Shown here one piece after another: positions 23,177 to 34,854 of a stretch of DNA of 64,000 bases. The translations under genes and the position numbers were made by a program. The notes under the pieces are model-generated. The model saw only the letters and a list, made by a program, of their open reading frames with translations. It did not search any database and was not told where the DNA came from. The first letter of the stretch is position 1; the number at the start of each line of letters is the position of its first letter. Source of the DNA: Gymnopus androsaceus JB14 (lineage: Eukaryota; Basidiomycota; Agaricomycetes; Agaricales; Omphalotaceae); assembly GCA_009733575.1 (NCBI GenBank), contig ML769623.1, positions 40,512 through 104,511 of the forward strand, in the 5' to 3' direction.

Positions 23177-23463
23177 TAGGGTTTGAAAGTGCGGTGCAGC
23201 AAACCACTTATAACCATGAACTGCACCAGACTGCACCAAAAATTGCACCAAAGAATTATTCACCGGTGCACGGTTCACTGTCAGTGCAGTGCAGGGTTCA
23301 CAAAATTTCAGAAATTATCTGCACCACTGAAAACCGGTGTGAACCGGTGAAACCGTGTACCGGTTCAGTCCGGTTCAGTCATTGATGTGATCCAAACTAA
23401 GTATAAGTGCTTCTCTGAAGCAAACAAAAAAATTCAAACATATTCCCTAACCATAATTTTGCA

Positions 23464-26400
23464 ATGCCTAAACCTAAACCTACTAAAAGAAACCCTCCGG
23501 CCATTGCAGCTACCGACTCAACCCAAAAAACCTCTACAACAAGGAAAGCTGCATCTAAACGAAGACATGGCAACCAAGGAGACAACGAGGAGACCAGCGA
23601 AAATCCTTCAGACAATGACGAAGACAGAACTTCACCTTCTCGGAAGAAACACAAGAAAAAATCAATTTCAGATGCGGACAGTGATGATGAGGACATTGAA
23701 ATGGAAGAGGGAACAAATAAGGTACATGCAGATATTTTGTCATGCTTTTCGATGCTAATATACACATAGATTCTCCATAAGAAACATCAAATTGACATAC
23801 CAGAGCCTGTAAATGTCCAAGAGGAGGCAGCCGACATACCCCTTTTGTTTTCCGACCTCTGCAATGTCAGCTTTACCAAGCGTGGCCAGTCCACTCTTGT
23901 ACGAGGACGCTGGTGTCTTATATGCAAGTGAGTAGAATTTGATCTTTTAATACCCTGTTGGCTGACAAAACTCACAGAGCTGATGAAAAAGTCGTCGCTC
24001 AAAAAGGTCTCCGAGCTGTGTTTTTCTCAGGTGGAAATTCAGCTTGCCATGGTCATGTTCACCAGCATTATGACCTGTATGCAAAGAAATGTCTCGAGAA
24101 GGGAATCCCTGAGCATCATCATGCTGTTCCACCCAAGATTGCCCGAGCTTGTGCTCTAGAAACAAAGAAAGCCGGGAATGATTCCAAGGCAGTACTTCAA
24201 GGACATGGCTTCGAAACCATACCAGCAACAGGCAGACCTTCTGAATTTTCGAAAAGCAACATTTTGGAACATACAACGAAATACATTATCTGCACTGACC
24301 AGGTAAGCATATCATCATTGAAAGAGTCAAATCGTTACTTACTTGCTACAATTACCCAGTCCTTTGCTACTGCCGACAGCCTCTTCTATCGCAATACCCT
24401 TGTTGTCATGCGCCCGTTAACAAAAAGTCGTGAGCTAGCCAGCACACATCAGGTCAAGAACTATCTTCATAACCAATTCATTCTTACCATGGAAGCTCAA
24501 AAGGGCGAAATTGAGGGCCTCATTGGTCTTGTTGCAACCTGCGGTGATATGTGGTCCTCTCTGAGCAATAAGATGCCCTATTTCGGTGCCATGGGAGCTT
24601 ATATTGTGATTGAGATGCGAAAGAGGAAGCGTCCAGTGTGGAAGTTGAAATGCACCATCCTGGGCTTTCGGTCAGTGGAAGGGGCGCATGATGGGGACAA
24701 TCTCGGGCGTTATTACTTTGGGATGTGTCGACGTGTTGGGATCATCAACGTTGAAAAGAAAGTGTCAAAGGTGCGAGTTTTCTCAAGTATCGTATCACAT
24801 GTTCATTCAATCGATGCTAGCTGGGCCATTCAACCTTTGACAATGCTACCAACAACGGCACCCTATGTAATACCATGGAAGAGCTTCATTTGACTTTAGA
24901 ACTCGGAAAATGGGATGCAATGGAGAACCAGCTAATGTAAATTTCTAATCTGGGCCTTAAAAATTCATGCTAATTCTCGCACAGGTGTTTAGGCCATGTA
25001 ACAGACCTTGGGATCGGCGATACTATGGGAATGATCACGAAGAAGGCTGCGTTGGAAACAACACAAGCAATTTGGGAATACAACCCATCTGATACCAACA
25101 ACCATGTTCTTGGTGGTTCCCTGGACGTTATTGCTGCACTTCGCACGCTGGTGACCAAAATTCGGGCCTCAGGTCAATGGATACAAGAATTCAAAAGAAT
25201 ACAACGTGAGTGTGGCTTCGAAACCCCACTTGCTTTAATTCTACATGGAAATACTTGTTGGGGCTCAGCATATGGGATGGTAGAATGAGGCCTAAGACTT
25301 TCAAAGGTATGTGTTCATTTTGCGCATGTTATTGTATTCATTTTTCCTTTACAGCCAATCAATCAATTCGTTGCCATTGCAGATGAGCTTTTTGGACCAA
25401 TAACAGTGATACGCAAGGATGGCCGAATCGCCAAGAAGCTTCGCTGGTCAGCTTTCAAGTTTGAACCTCAAGACTGGGATAGAGTAAAAGATTGTAAGGC
25501 TATTCTCGAGGTATGTGAGCCATCTTCCTTCCTTACTCAATCTCATTCTTGTATAGGATGCCAACCGTATACAACAGCTCTTTCCGCTAGCAAGACTGTA
25601 TCAATTTACAAGGCCATTCCCGCCATTGAAACACTACTTACCCATTGGGAGAACAAATTAGCTGACACAGCCTTCGCGCTCTATCATCCCGCATTAGAAG
25701 CTGGTATCGCCAAGTTTCGCAAGTACTACGAAAAGTTCGATGACAAACCGGCCTATGTACTCTCGCTCTGTACGGACTTTTCATGGATTATAATTTCATT
25801 TCTGACAGCATTTTTCGTAGTTATTCATCCTTATTACAAACTGAACTGGATCGAGCTCCATTGGGGTGGGGCGGAGGCACAGGCTGAAGCAGTTTCATGT
25901 GGAGAAAGGAATGCCAGGAATTGGGTGGACGAGGCAGAGAAATTTGTTGAAGCCACGGTACGAGCACAACATATCATTGTCTATTTGCTTTATTAATAAG
26001 GTACTACTTAGATGGAAAAATATTGGCCAAAACGCCACGATTTTCCCCGTGAAGTCACCGCCACAGATGCCGCTAGTTCTGACAAAGATTCTGAGGGCAA
26101 TGAAGATGATGACCAGAGGACCGATGCTGCCTCATCCATGTACGCTCCTTCAAGCCCAGCTGCACCTCATGCTAGTGAAGATGAAAATCAAACTCCCGAT
26201 GTCGAATATGCCCGGTTCCACGCCAGGAAAGCTGCACAGAAATCTAGTTTTACTGGCTGGCAGGCTGAGCTTCGCGCTTGGAGCAAAAGTTTCTCTTCTA
26301 AACACAAGCCCGATATGGACCTTTGCAAATATTGGGCGGTTCGTTCTCTTTTTTTGCCTTGATTTTTTGCTTGCTTACTTCGCTTTCAGGAACATGCATA

Positions 26401-26701
26401 TTGATATCCCACTATTGCACGTATCGCACTGGATATCCTTCCAGTGATGGAATCCTCTGTCCCCTCGGAACGACTCTTCTCTTCAAGTGGAGAAACAGCC
26501 GATGACCAACGCTCACATCTGGGCCCACTTCGTTTCGAGGAAGCGCAGGTAATGAAATGGCATTGGCGGCAGGGAGCAGTTGACTTTGCAAAGACTAACC
26601 AGAGTGCTGTGGAAGAGGTGAATCTTTCTGAGTTCGAGGGTCTGCTTTCGCGAGATGAGGCTGAGGCTGAGTTAGATCAATTGTGTAGGGTTTCAAACTG
26701 A
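23464..26701 (+). pseudogene. hAT transposase, about eleven exons, disabled
   Basis: Exons: 23464-23721, 23770-23927, 23978-24302, 24360-24770, 24821-24936, 24985-25306, 25355-25510, 25557-25769, 25821-25957, 26012-26338, 26390-26701 (about 911 codons). The N-terminus is lysine-rich and acidic. A BED-type zinc finger follows (RWCLICK ... CHGHVHQHY, about residues 130-165). The core contains GDMWSSLSNK, LGHSTFDNATNN, CLGHVTD, LRWSAFKF and HPYYKLNWIELHWG. The C-terminal dimerisation region has YPTIARIALDILP and SERLFSSSGETADDQRS. Damage: TGA at 25286-25288 (after AYGMVE), a one-base shift near 25575-25590 and TGA at 26402-26404 (before YPTIARIA). The copy cannot make transposase. Confidence 0.85.
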
Positions 26702-26773
26702 GTTGCTCATAATACCGTATTTACTTGAGTATCCTATTATGCATTAATCTAATTGTTGCTCTGTAAGACTGGA

Positions 26774-26881
26774 TGGTTGATTGAGAGGGATAACATCTCA
26801 TGCAACGCAACTTGTGGAAGCCTGTAGTGGTTGATTGAGAGAGATAACATCTCACGCGACATGACTTGTGGAAGCCTGTAG
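26774..26881 (+). repeat. Two tandem copies of a 54-bp unit downstream of the transposase
   Basis: TGGTTGATTGAGAG...GGAAGCCTGTAG occurs at 26774-26827 and again at 26828-26881 with six or fewer differences, mostly C/T or A/G. Confidence 0.8.
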
Positions 26882-27110
26882 CAAGTTGTAAATGCTACAA
26901 GCCAAGATTAATACCATAGGCATTGAGACGCAATGTGGAGATGCAGAAGTTGGCCCAGATGACGAACTCGAAAATAAGGCACTGACAGCCAATTAATTTC
27001 GCAATACGGATTTGAGCTGATACTACCATCACTCTAACCAAGACCAAAGTACACCCTCATTATTTTCGAATGAATCTTTGATGCTAATATTGATGTTTGC
27101 AAAGTTGATT

Positions 27111-27888
27111 ATGGGCAATGCGAATGCTGCAAAAACTCATGGAAAGCGGAAGAAAAATGCAGAAGCAACTCGCAAGTATCGCTGAAAGTATGTTATGATT
27201 GTCTACCATTGCATTGAACTAACTATTGTGCTCTACCTATTAACTACTTACTCTTTTTATTTGCTATGGCCGATTCGAATCTCAGAAATCTCGAGGAATA
27301 TAACCGCGAGGCGCGTGAAAGAATGGCTAGGTAAGTGCATTCTGATGTTTGTTCAATTGTTCAAGCTATATCTTTGTTTGAAATTCAGGCGACGAGCTGC
27401 ATTATCCAATGCCGAGAAGAAAGACATAAAGATGACCCAACAAGAATATTCTCGAATTAGCTATGTACGGTGCGTTGGACTTTATATCTTTCCGATGCAT
27501 TTGATTGAATAACATACAGCAACCGGGATACTATCTTAGATAAAGCTGCAGAAGAGTGTTATGTGTAAGTAATACTATTCGAAGTACCTTCGCTACTAAA
27601 CTTGCTTTGAGCAGCAAATATGTTGAAAAGCATGGTACTGAGGAGGACTGTCCTGCACGCAATGTCCGACCTCGTTACCTCTTGGGAGTACGTGACCCTT
27701 CTACCCCACTGAGTGAGCGCATCTACCAGCAGAAACTCAGAATCTGGAAGCTTGAGAAGAAAGAGAAGCAGTTGCGGAAGGCAGATGAAATGGTACAGAG
27801 GAACATGGAACAGGCATGGGACGCACTTGAGGAGGAACAGCTCCTTGCACTTGCACGCGACATTGAAGCTGGCAAATTTTCTGTATAA
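27111..27888 (+). pseudogene. Second gene of the hAT element: charged coiled-coil protein, one stop
   Basis: Exons 27111-27187, 27286-27330, 27389-27469, 27520-27564 and 27615-27888 join to 174 codons with consistent phases and good GT...AG borders. It starts MGNANAAKTHGKRKKNAEA, continues with the motif EYNREARERMARRRAALS, then AAEECYVKYVEKHGTEEDC, and ends in a long helix (KLRIWKLEKKEKQLRKADEM...). A TGA at 27183-27185 interrupts exon 1; avoiding it would need the poorer donor at 27176. Proteins with this basic motif are common in agaricomycete genomes but I know no function. Its place between the hAT termini, in the same orientation as the transposase, suggests a transposition accessory. 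Confidence 0.65.
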
Positions 27889-29040
27889 AATTGTATCATT
27901 ATCTCGTCGTATTCATCTTGCTAATTTTCTCTGGCATTGCGAGAACGCAACAAATGAGCGCTTAATTGCACTCATTTTGTTTCTTGAACCACCACTGTCT
28001 CCCGCTCTTCTCTATGTTTGGCCTTTCTTCACTGCTCTAAAATCTCATCTCCCACCGCCGTTAAACCTAACTTTTACTGCCGGTAAATCTCCTGCCAAAA
28101 TCGAGATGAGTCTTCTAGTTGTCTAGTATGTGTCTTTGCTGTATTGTCTACTGAGCTTCGCTAACCATTTTCTTTCCAGCAGAATTTATCACCCACTCAA
28201 CCAGACCTTTGTCAGAAGACCAAAGCAGAATGGTTGAACTGTTAATGGAGGTTGAATCAGGTCTCTCATGCATTCTACGGCTGTTCTCTTAATAAATCCT
28301 AATTAATAAATCTTGTATTTAGGTTCTTATCTTTCTTATCTGTCCTTCTCTGGTCCTGTGCTCCACCACTTGCTGTCCTGCTGCCGGCTCCCAAGCCCCT
28401 CGTGCAGGCCAGGTGTCTGCATGGGGTGAATCCAAAGTATATTCTTGACCACCTCGAAAGGCTTGGTCCTTGGTAAGTTTCCCAGACACTTTTGAATTTC
28501 TTACATTGATTTTTAGATAGTTATGCACCGCTGTCATATGTCTCGCAGCCACAAATCCTCTCCTACTTTGGCTCCCAATTCTGTCTTTCTAACGGTATGC
28601 TGTCCGTTAGAAAGTCATCTACGACGATTCTGCCCAAGGCTGTCGTTAAGCCGACGTTTTGTCTTCCAACTTTATCCGCCCACTTTCCCTTACTCTGCCA
28701 CAAACAACTCCTCTTCGACATTCCTCCTAACAGAAAACCTCATCGACCATCCCATTCGTCTCTGTCTCAATATCATCTTCTATGGCAACGGCAGCAACAA
28801 CAGTGATGCCGAGATGCAGAATACTCCTACCACACCACAGCTGCTCAGAGCTTTCCTTCAGCCACCAGTTTCCGAGCCCTCGAAAGAGTCGCGCGCTGCT
28901 GCGTCTGGCTCTTCAACCTGCTGCGTTTATCCGTGACCAACTCGAATCACTTGGTTCTCAGTAAGTTTGCTTCTTCTTACCCGAGTCTTTTCAAATTTCT
29001 TACAATATTACTTTATTCTTTAGATTGTTGCGCACCGTGA
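27889..29040. other. hAT interior, no supportable gene
   Basis: Open frames at 28523-28964 are Ser/Pro-rich and pyrimidine-driven. Two related donor-acceptor pairs (GTAAGTTTCCCAGAC...TTTTTAGATAG near 28475-28515 and GTAAGTTTGCTTC...CTTTAGATTG near 28960-29025) suggest that a small exon-intron unit was duplicated. Confidence 0.35.
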
Positions 29041-29700
29041 TGCTGCCAAGAAGTCCTTTTCGACGGCTTCCTCCCAACCAAACCCTCGTCCGAGTTTGTT
29101 GACGATTGCAGCGCTGACGAGTGCGTTATCTCGCTGGCCAAGGGGATGAAATTTACGAAGCCTCCTGCTTTGATTCTGAGCACCGTCACTCTTCCCGTTC
29201 ACCCAATGTGTCTCCCTATCCCATCTGCTCCTTCATTATCTCTTTGACGCCTTCTTCCCAGCCAAACCCTTGTCCGAGTTTGTCGATGATTGCAACGCTG
29301 ATGAGTGCCTTATCTCGCTGGCTAAGGGGATGAAATTTACGATGCTGAGCACCGTCACTCTTCCCGTTCACCCAATGTGTCTCCCTAGCCCATCTGCTCC
29401 TTCATTACCTCTACCTCCGCTGCCAAGAAGTCCTCTTCGACGCCTTCCTCCCAGCTGAACCCTTGTCCGAGTTTGTAGACGATTGCAATGCTGATGAAGT
29501 CTCTTCTCCCGCTTCAACGCCGAGCACCATCACTCTTCCTGTTCACCCAACGTGTCCCCCTAACCTTCTGCTCCTTCATTACCTCTACCTCCGCCGCCAA
29601 GGAGTCCTCTTCAACATCTTCCTCCCAATCGAACCCTTGTCCAAGTTTGTCGATGATTGCAATGCTGATGAGCACGTTATCTCGCCGGCCAAGGAATTGG
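29041..29700 (+). repeat. Imperfect tandem repeat of about 176 bp, nearly four units
   Basis: Units begin near 29041, 29245, 29419 and 29593 with GCTGCCAAGAAGTCCTCTTCG or close variants. In one phase they read FLP-x-x-PLSEFVDDCNADE followed by ISLAKGMKF and LPVHPMCLP. Different units are in different phases, so the array as a whole is not one open frame. It may derive from an exon captured by the hAT element. Confidence 0.7.
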
Positions 29701-30324
29701 GAACGAAATTAATGCTAGGATTCTTCTTAAACATGCCAAAGTCATTTGGGGTCTCTGGTCAAATGCTTGTGAATTGGGTGTGTTTGATGAGGGTTTATGG
29801 ACTGCGATTGATTCGTGTTATGAGGTTTTGCTTATTGTGTTGGCAATTGGGACTGGGAATCCTTGTAGTGTAAAGGCCCCATGCGCGGGCTATGGTTTCT
29901 CCCGAGTCCCCTTTACTTACTTTTTACGACTTATAATTACTGTAATGACTTATTAAATTGCTTTCTGTAGTAATATTACAATCAAGTTATTATGCTTTGA
30001 AGGTGCCAAAACCGCGGTTTGAATCAGTTCTGCACCAGTTCGAACCGGTTCAAACCGCAGAACTCCACCAAACTTGCACCGGTGTGGCTTAGAACTGCGG
30101 TGCAGTGCAAGGTTAGGTTAAATTTAAAAATTATTGCACTGGTGCAGTTCTCAGTTTTCCCAAAATGAGTACCAAAACTGAACTGCACTGCACTTTCAAA
30201 CCCTATAACAGGGTGTAGCCTTTTCCGTTTTTTCTCACGGTCCCTTGTTCCCAAGATATGGCCCCATCTTATCATACTATGGTTAGGGTTCCCCTGTCAG
30301 TACTGTAGGATCTATATAGCTGTC

Positions 30325-30390
30325 GCAAATATTAAAATGCACCTACGACAAGTTGTCGGGCTTTATTTTAATAAGGCTAGAGCCTCAGGT
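30325..30390 (+). pseudogene. Fragment of a TET/JBP-like gene in opposite orientation
   Basis: CTATATAG followed by a 45-bp stretch encoding QILKCTYDKLSGFILI matches the minus-strand dioxygenase gene at 22894-22810 (QILKCTSENLSGFILI), including the preceding splice acceptor. After about 65 bp similarity fades. It lies on the plus strand, just right of the hAT element, and overlaps the 3' end of the minus-strand gene at 30363. Confidence 0.6.
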
Positions 30391-31265
30391 GTAGCAACAG
30401 CCTGAACGTCTGGGCTGGCAAGGACCTGCTGCATGAGAGGTGTGTTGTGTGGCATGTTAACATACGAGCCAGGCATGACCTGTCCTCCGCCAAAACCATA
30501 CCCGCATGGAAGAGTTACGTGCTCACCACGGCAATGACGCCTGTGCACCTTGCTGACCCTAGCGTGAGCTCCAACAACATGCCCTTCCGGAGACTTGACA
30601 ACTTGGCTCTTCCTGCAGGGGTTGCCCGTCAGCTACCTAGAAGCAAGGCTAAAAAGCATGGCTTACCCGTTTGATTTAACCAGCGCAAGCCCAGACAAGC
30701 CAAACACCTCGGTGCTCAAATATACCTTGGGGCTGTATGGGCTGCTGGGCCCCGACCAGCGACCAGCGGGAACAACGGCAGCAGCAGCAGATGAGCATGC
30801 TGCTTTGATGTGCTTGCATGCATAGGCTTTAGTTGCGGTGCCAGCTGCTGCCTGCTCACTGTGCCTAGTGACGCCATGAACCTCTCGGTACCTCGCAGTC
30901 TTCTTGAGGTACTTTTGACTCTTGGGGATAGCTGTGCATTGAGCATCCAGGGTGGCTAGCCAGGCATTTTTTGATGCAGGAGATGGCAGAGGGGGAAGGG
31001 ATGCAAGAAGGGAAAGAGGAAGGAAGGCTAGCTGGCAAAAGGGCCGCGGATGAAGGGTTTAGGCCTTCAGAGGGACAACCTCATCGGTATCCATGGCCTG
31101 AAGGGCTGCTTCTTGCTCGGCAAGCCCGTCAGAGAGCAGCACCTTGGAGCCCTGGCAAGTTTCTACAACCTCAGCACTGAGAGCATGAGGGCTGTAGACC
31201 TTGCTGTTTCTAAGGCTACGGAAGCCAGCTATAAAGCTTGCCATTAGCAATGTGGTTCTCAGCAC
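30363..31265 (-). CDS. KDZ-element cargo: spliced gene, unknown product
   Basis: The last two exons are clear. An open block from about 30956 to 30667 (LDAQCTAIPKSQKYLKKTAR ... FGLSGLALVKSNG) joins 30612-30363 (KSQVVKSPEGHVVGAHAR, then LPCGYGFGGGQVMPGSY) across a 54-bp intron with GTAAGC donor and CTGCAG acceptor; phases agree. A 5' exon is probably in 31265-31062 (MASFIAGFRSLRNSKVYSPH), but its junction through the pyrimidine-rich 30960-31055 is unresolved. No family recognised. It lies divergently next to the KDZ transposase gene. Confidence 0.5.
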
Positions 31266-31776
31266 TCAATACAGTAGGGTTTGGTACATAAAGCACGTTC
31301 AGCTGTAGCTTCCAGTGCCTGCCTCTGCCAAGTCCGGGGTAGCAGCCAGAGAAATGGAAGTGGGGTAATAAAAGAAGAAAAAGGGGTGTTCACAGGTAGC
31401 TGGAACCTCCTCCAAACCCCGTTTCCGCTTGCCCATGCTTGAGGTTGAGTGGCGATTGGAAATTAAGAGACGGCAGTGAGAATCAAAAGCAAAGGGCTAA
31501 TAGGTGCTGGCTTATCTCTGATAAGCCAGCCGCCTCCGGCAAACTTATCTCTTGAAATTGCTGGCTGTGTAAATTACTCATCAATCACATGCACATGTCT
31601 ACGACTGGGAACTTCAATGTGCTACTCTGCATCTAACTTTTTGCTCCTTATTTTTCATGGGCCCTGTGGTTCGTGCCAATGCAAGGAAGTATTTCTCACT
31701 GCATGGGCCTAGCCATGGGCTTCAGGGCGCTTCAGCATCTCAGCATTGAGCTGCAGGCAACATCCCAACTCAAACC
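31266..31776. other. Divergent spacer upstream of the KDZ transposase
   Basis: No supportable gene. It would contain promoters for the transposase (plus) and the gene ending at 30363 (minus). A short frame at 31476-31712 has no motifs. Confidence 0.35.
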
Positions 31777-34748
31777 ATGTGGCACTCACAAATCTTGAAA
31801 CTTCAAAGGCAAGGAAAGGCTGCTGTGGAAGCTACCCATTTGGAAAATCTTCCCAATATTGTTGTTGATGAAGAATTTGAGGCTCTGGGCTTTGACATGC
31901 CTGTCACTGAGCACAATCTTCTGGAAGACCATGCTCATGCTTTGGATGAAAGTGAAAGCAATTGGGAGGAGGATGGTGAAGATGAGGGGTTACTAAAGAC
32001 CAAGGAGAAAATGTGGAAGTCTTTGAAGAGGGAGTATAAGGACTTTAGGACTTGTAGGGACCAAACGGACAGAACTTGGATCAACTTCAAGAGCCAGCTG
32101 GATGAAATTACAACAGCTTGTATGGATTGGGTTTATGTAGAGAAGCACCAGCCAGAAAGTTGCCGGGTGCCAAAGGAGCTCATGGACCTCAATGTTGTGG
32201 ACATTTTTGGTACGCTGCTGCGAAGTTTTTCACAGCCTCACTTCTAATCTTTTTCTAGGCTCCTCCACTGAGGAAACTCCTCTATTCAAGGGCCTCATTT
32301 ATGACTCCTCTAGCATCATACTGTCTGGATTACTGCCTACTACTCCGTTATCTCACAAATCTGCAATCACAACTCGCACAGTGGCGCTGTACCACAGCCT
32401 ATTTGTTCGCTGCCCAAAGCTTGGGATTCAGCCTTCCGTTAAAGCTCTTTGTGATGCCCAGGGCTCCCTATTCAAGCCATATCTGGCCACCCAGATGTCT
32501 GTTGCTTTTGACCTCTATGTTGCTATCTTGAATGGAGTTTGTTTTCGTGTTCGTAAGGCTCTTGGCTGTGATGGCCCAAACTGGCGCATGCTCAACTGCT
32601 GCCCACCTTGCCAGTATCGACTTGAGGGCGAGGAAAAGCTTCCTGTTTGTATGCTTGCGAGTTTTGATGGGAACGACTCCCTGAAACAAGTTGAGCATAC
32701 CAATGATTGTAAACATACTGGTGCTGAGGTGGGAACAGCGCTGGTGCTGGGGCCTTCGAGGGAACAAATTGATCACTATGTTGGGGGCGGTGACAACTTC
32801 CTTCAGCCCAATGAGGTTGATGCATGGGACGAGGAAAACTGGGAGTTTGTTAATGAGCTTGACTTTGAGGATGGGCAGCTATCTCCTGAGCGGCATCTTT
32901 GGGCAGAGGGGCAATGTGAGGAGCGTTGGCACAACGCAAAGGATAAGAACACAGCCTGCTCGGTTGGGAAGTTTCTTGAGTGTAGGTGGTTTGCCTTTCT
33001 TTGTCAGCATATGATGTTGCTTATTGCTTGCGATATGATTCGCAGCAGTGAGCAGTGGGTCTTTCTTTTTCTCTGTGGATCATTTGCTTACTCTGTTTTT
33101 GCAGATCAAAGTATCCTCTGTCTGTTTTAAACCGCTACATGGCTGCGGAGCTGGAGGAGCGCAAGGTTACAAAGGAGGGAAGACCAGAGGGAGCTCTGGC
33201 TATCGCTTACGACATCCATTGCAAGTTCTCCAAGACTGTGAAGCAAAGTCCATTGAAGAATCTAGTCGAGTGGTGCAACTATCTGCCTGTTATAGGCACC
33301 ATGCATGGCTATGCTCATGAGCGAGCTTTTCAGCTGCTCTTCCTCATGCTCTATATTGTTGGGACTGGAATCAAAGATGGTGAACCCTGCGAGCATTATT
33401 TTAGTGTCACTAACGCTCTTGCTGGAATCACCCGCCACCAATCAATTTTCCATTGCCGACAGGCAATCGCTGAGTTCATTTACCACCAGGACAACTTTGA
33501 GACCTATTCCAAATCCAGCCTCTTCATCTACAACAACTACAAGCAGGCTTTGGGCCTTCTGAAAACCAGGCATGCAGTTGCAAAAGCTATGAAGGAGTCT
33601 AGGATTGAGGCTACAGAGACGTTCTATGAGTGGCTGGTAGAGGAGGGGGAGTATCTGCATAGCCTCTCCAAAGCGCCACCTGAAGAGACCCTAGAGATGG
33701 AGTACTTTCTGAAGCTGGAGGCCTTGTACGGCTGCATTAAATGCCTCAAGGAGGTCCGGATTGCCTGGCAAAATTACATACCCAATGGTGGCCACAATCA
33801 AGGGGCTGCTTTGGAGAAGAAGTGCTGGAATGAGATGGAGAATGAGCGTAAGCTCATTGCAGACTGCCAGGTGCTAGAGTGGAAGCTCAAAATCAAGGAT
33901 CAATGGATGGAGGATTCGGAGAAGTGGTGTGTAGCCAAGAAGATGGTGAAGGAGGCAGCATACTGAAAAGCTCTTGATAAGCTTGAAGGCCTGCTGGTTG
34001 CTAGGATGTTTGAAATGACAAGGCTTAATGTTGCGGGAACCGGTGCCTTTATTTCCCTGTCTTTCAACCTTATTTCCAGTATTGACTTTGCTCAGGGTAC
34101 AAGATGCGGAAGCATATTGCTAATGCTCTCAAACTTCAGTCCAAATCTATTCAATCTGCAATTGCTGCATACAATGAAACAGCAGCTGCATTGTCCCCTC
34201 CTCGACAGTGCGTCTCATGGGAGGAAGTTCTGGAGTTCTCATATCTCTCTGAGTTTGACATCCTTTGGGACACTCGGGAGGATATTCGGGGCCAGAAATG
34301 GGCCACCCAGAAGAACAGAATGCTCATGCAAGAGTTCTTCAAGCTTATACGTGCCAAAAATGAGCTTCCTAGACTTCATGTGGAAATACGTCGGCTTTTC
34401 ACTTACATGAGGGATGAGGAGCAGAGGCTGAATGCTGCTGCCAAGGACCTTGAGGAAACAGACCCAGCCCTGGCCCTTCAAGTCATTCTGCATTGGCAGG
34501 AGCATGGTTGTTTCAATGACATTCACTGTTGGAGGCTCCTGTCTATCAAGCGCTTGGATGGATTTGACTTCTCAAACAATAAGTACTTCTGGCCTGGCAT
34601 AGCAGTTGCAAAAGAGGCGCCTCTGCAAGGTTTTGATTCCCCATCCTTCAACAATGACCCTGGTAGTGATGTAGAGGAGGAGAATGATGACAATGATATT
34701 GAGGGTGAGCTGGACAAGGCATTGTCAGTTGCTACTGACCTGGATTAG
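31777..34748 (+). pseudogene. KDZ transposase with CxC1-like cysteine cluster, one internal stop
   Basis: Exons 31777-32209, 32259-33054, 33105-34042 and 34096-34748 (introns of 49, 50 and 53 bp) give about 939 codons. The N-terminal region fits the CxC1-type cluster of KDZ proteins: KALCDAQGSLFKPYLATQMS, WRMLNCCPPCQYRLEGEEKL and SFDGNDSLK. The catalytic part has LECRWFAFLCQHMMLLIACD, IKYPLSVLNRYM, AYDIHCKFSKTV, PVIGTMHGYAHERAFQL, KDGEPCEHYFSVTNALAG, and later VAGTGYKMRKHIANAL. A TGA at 33964-33966 (codon 697, before KALDKLEGLL) is the only break. The start is the first ATG of an open frame; an additional 5' exon is possible. Confidence 0.85.
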
Positions 34749-34854
34749 TGCCTAGTGCTGCAGTATCTATGTTTCTAGTGCTTATGTATGTCTTTAGCAT
34801 CTATCTATCCCATAATACTGTATATAAGTTCTTGCTACAATGTCCTGAAATTAG

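Larger units (their letters stand above)
23177..30205 (+). mobile_element. Complete hAT transposon (7,029 bp) inside the KDZ element
   Basis: The inverted ends TAGGGTTTGAAAGTGC (start 23177) and complement (end 30205) match over 22 of 23 bases. They are flanked by a perfect 8-bp duplication TAACAGGG (23169-23176 and 30206-30213). Just inside both ends lie 200-bp blocks full of AACCGG/CCGGTT, GTGCAGTGCA and GCACCGGTGC words, the likely transposase-binding region. The element contains a transposase gene (23464-26701), a second gene (27111-27888) and a tandem-repeat region (29041-29700). The perfect duplication means insertion is younger than the KDZ element, yet both genes already carry stops. 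Confidence 0.92.
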
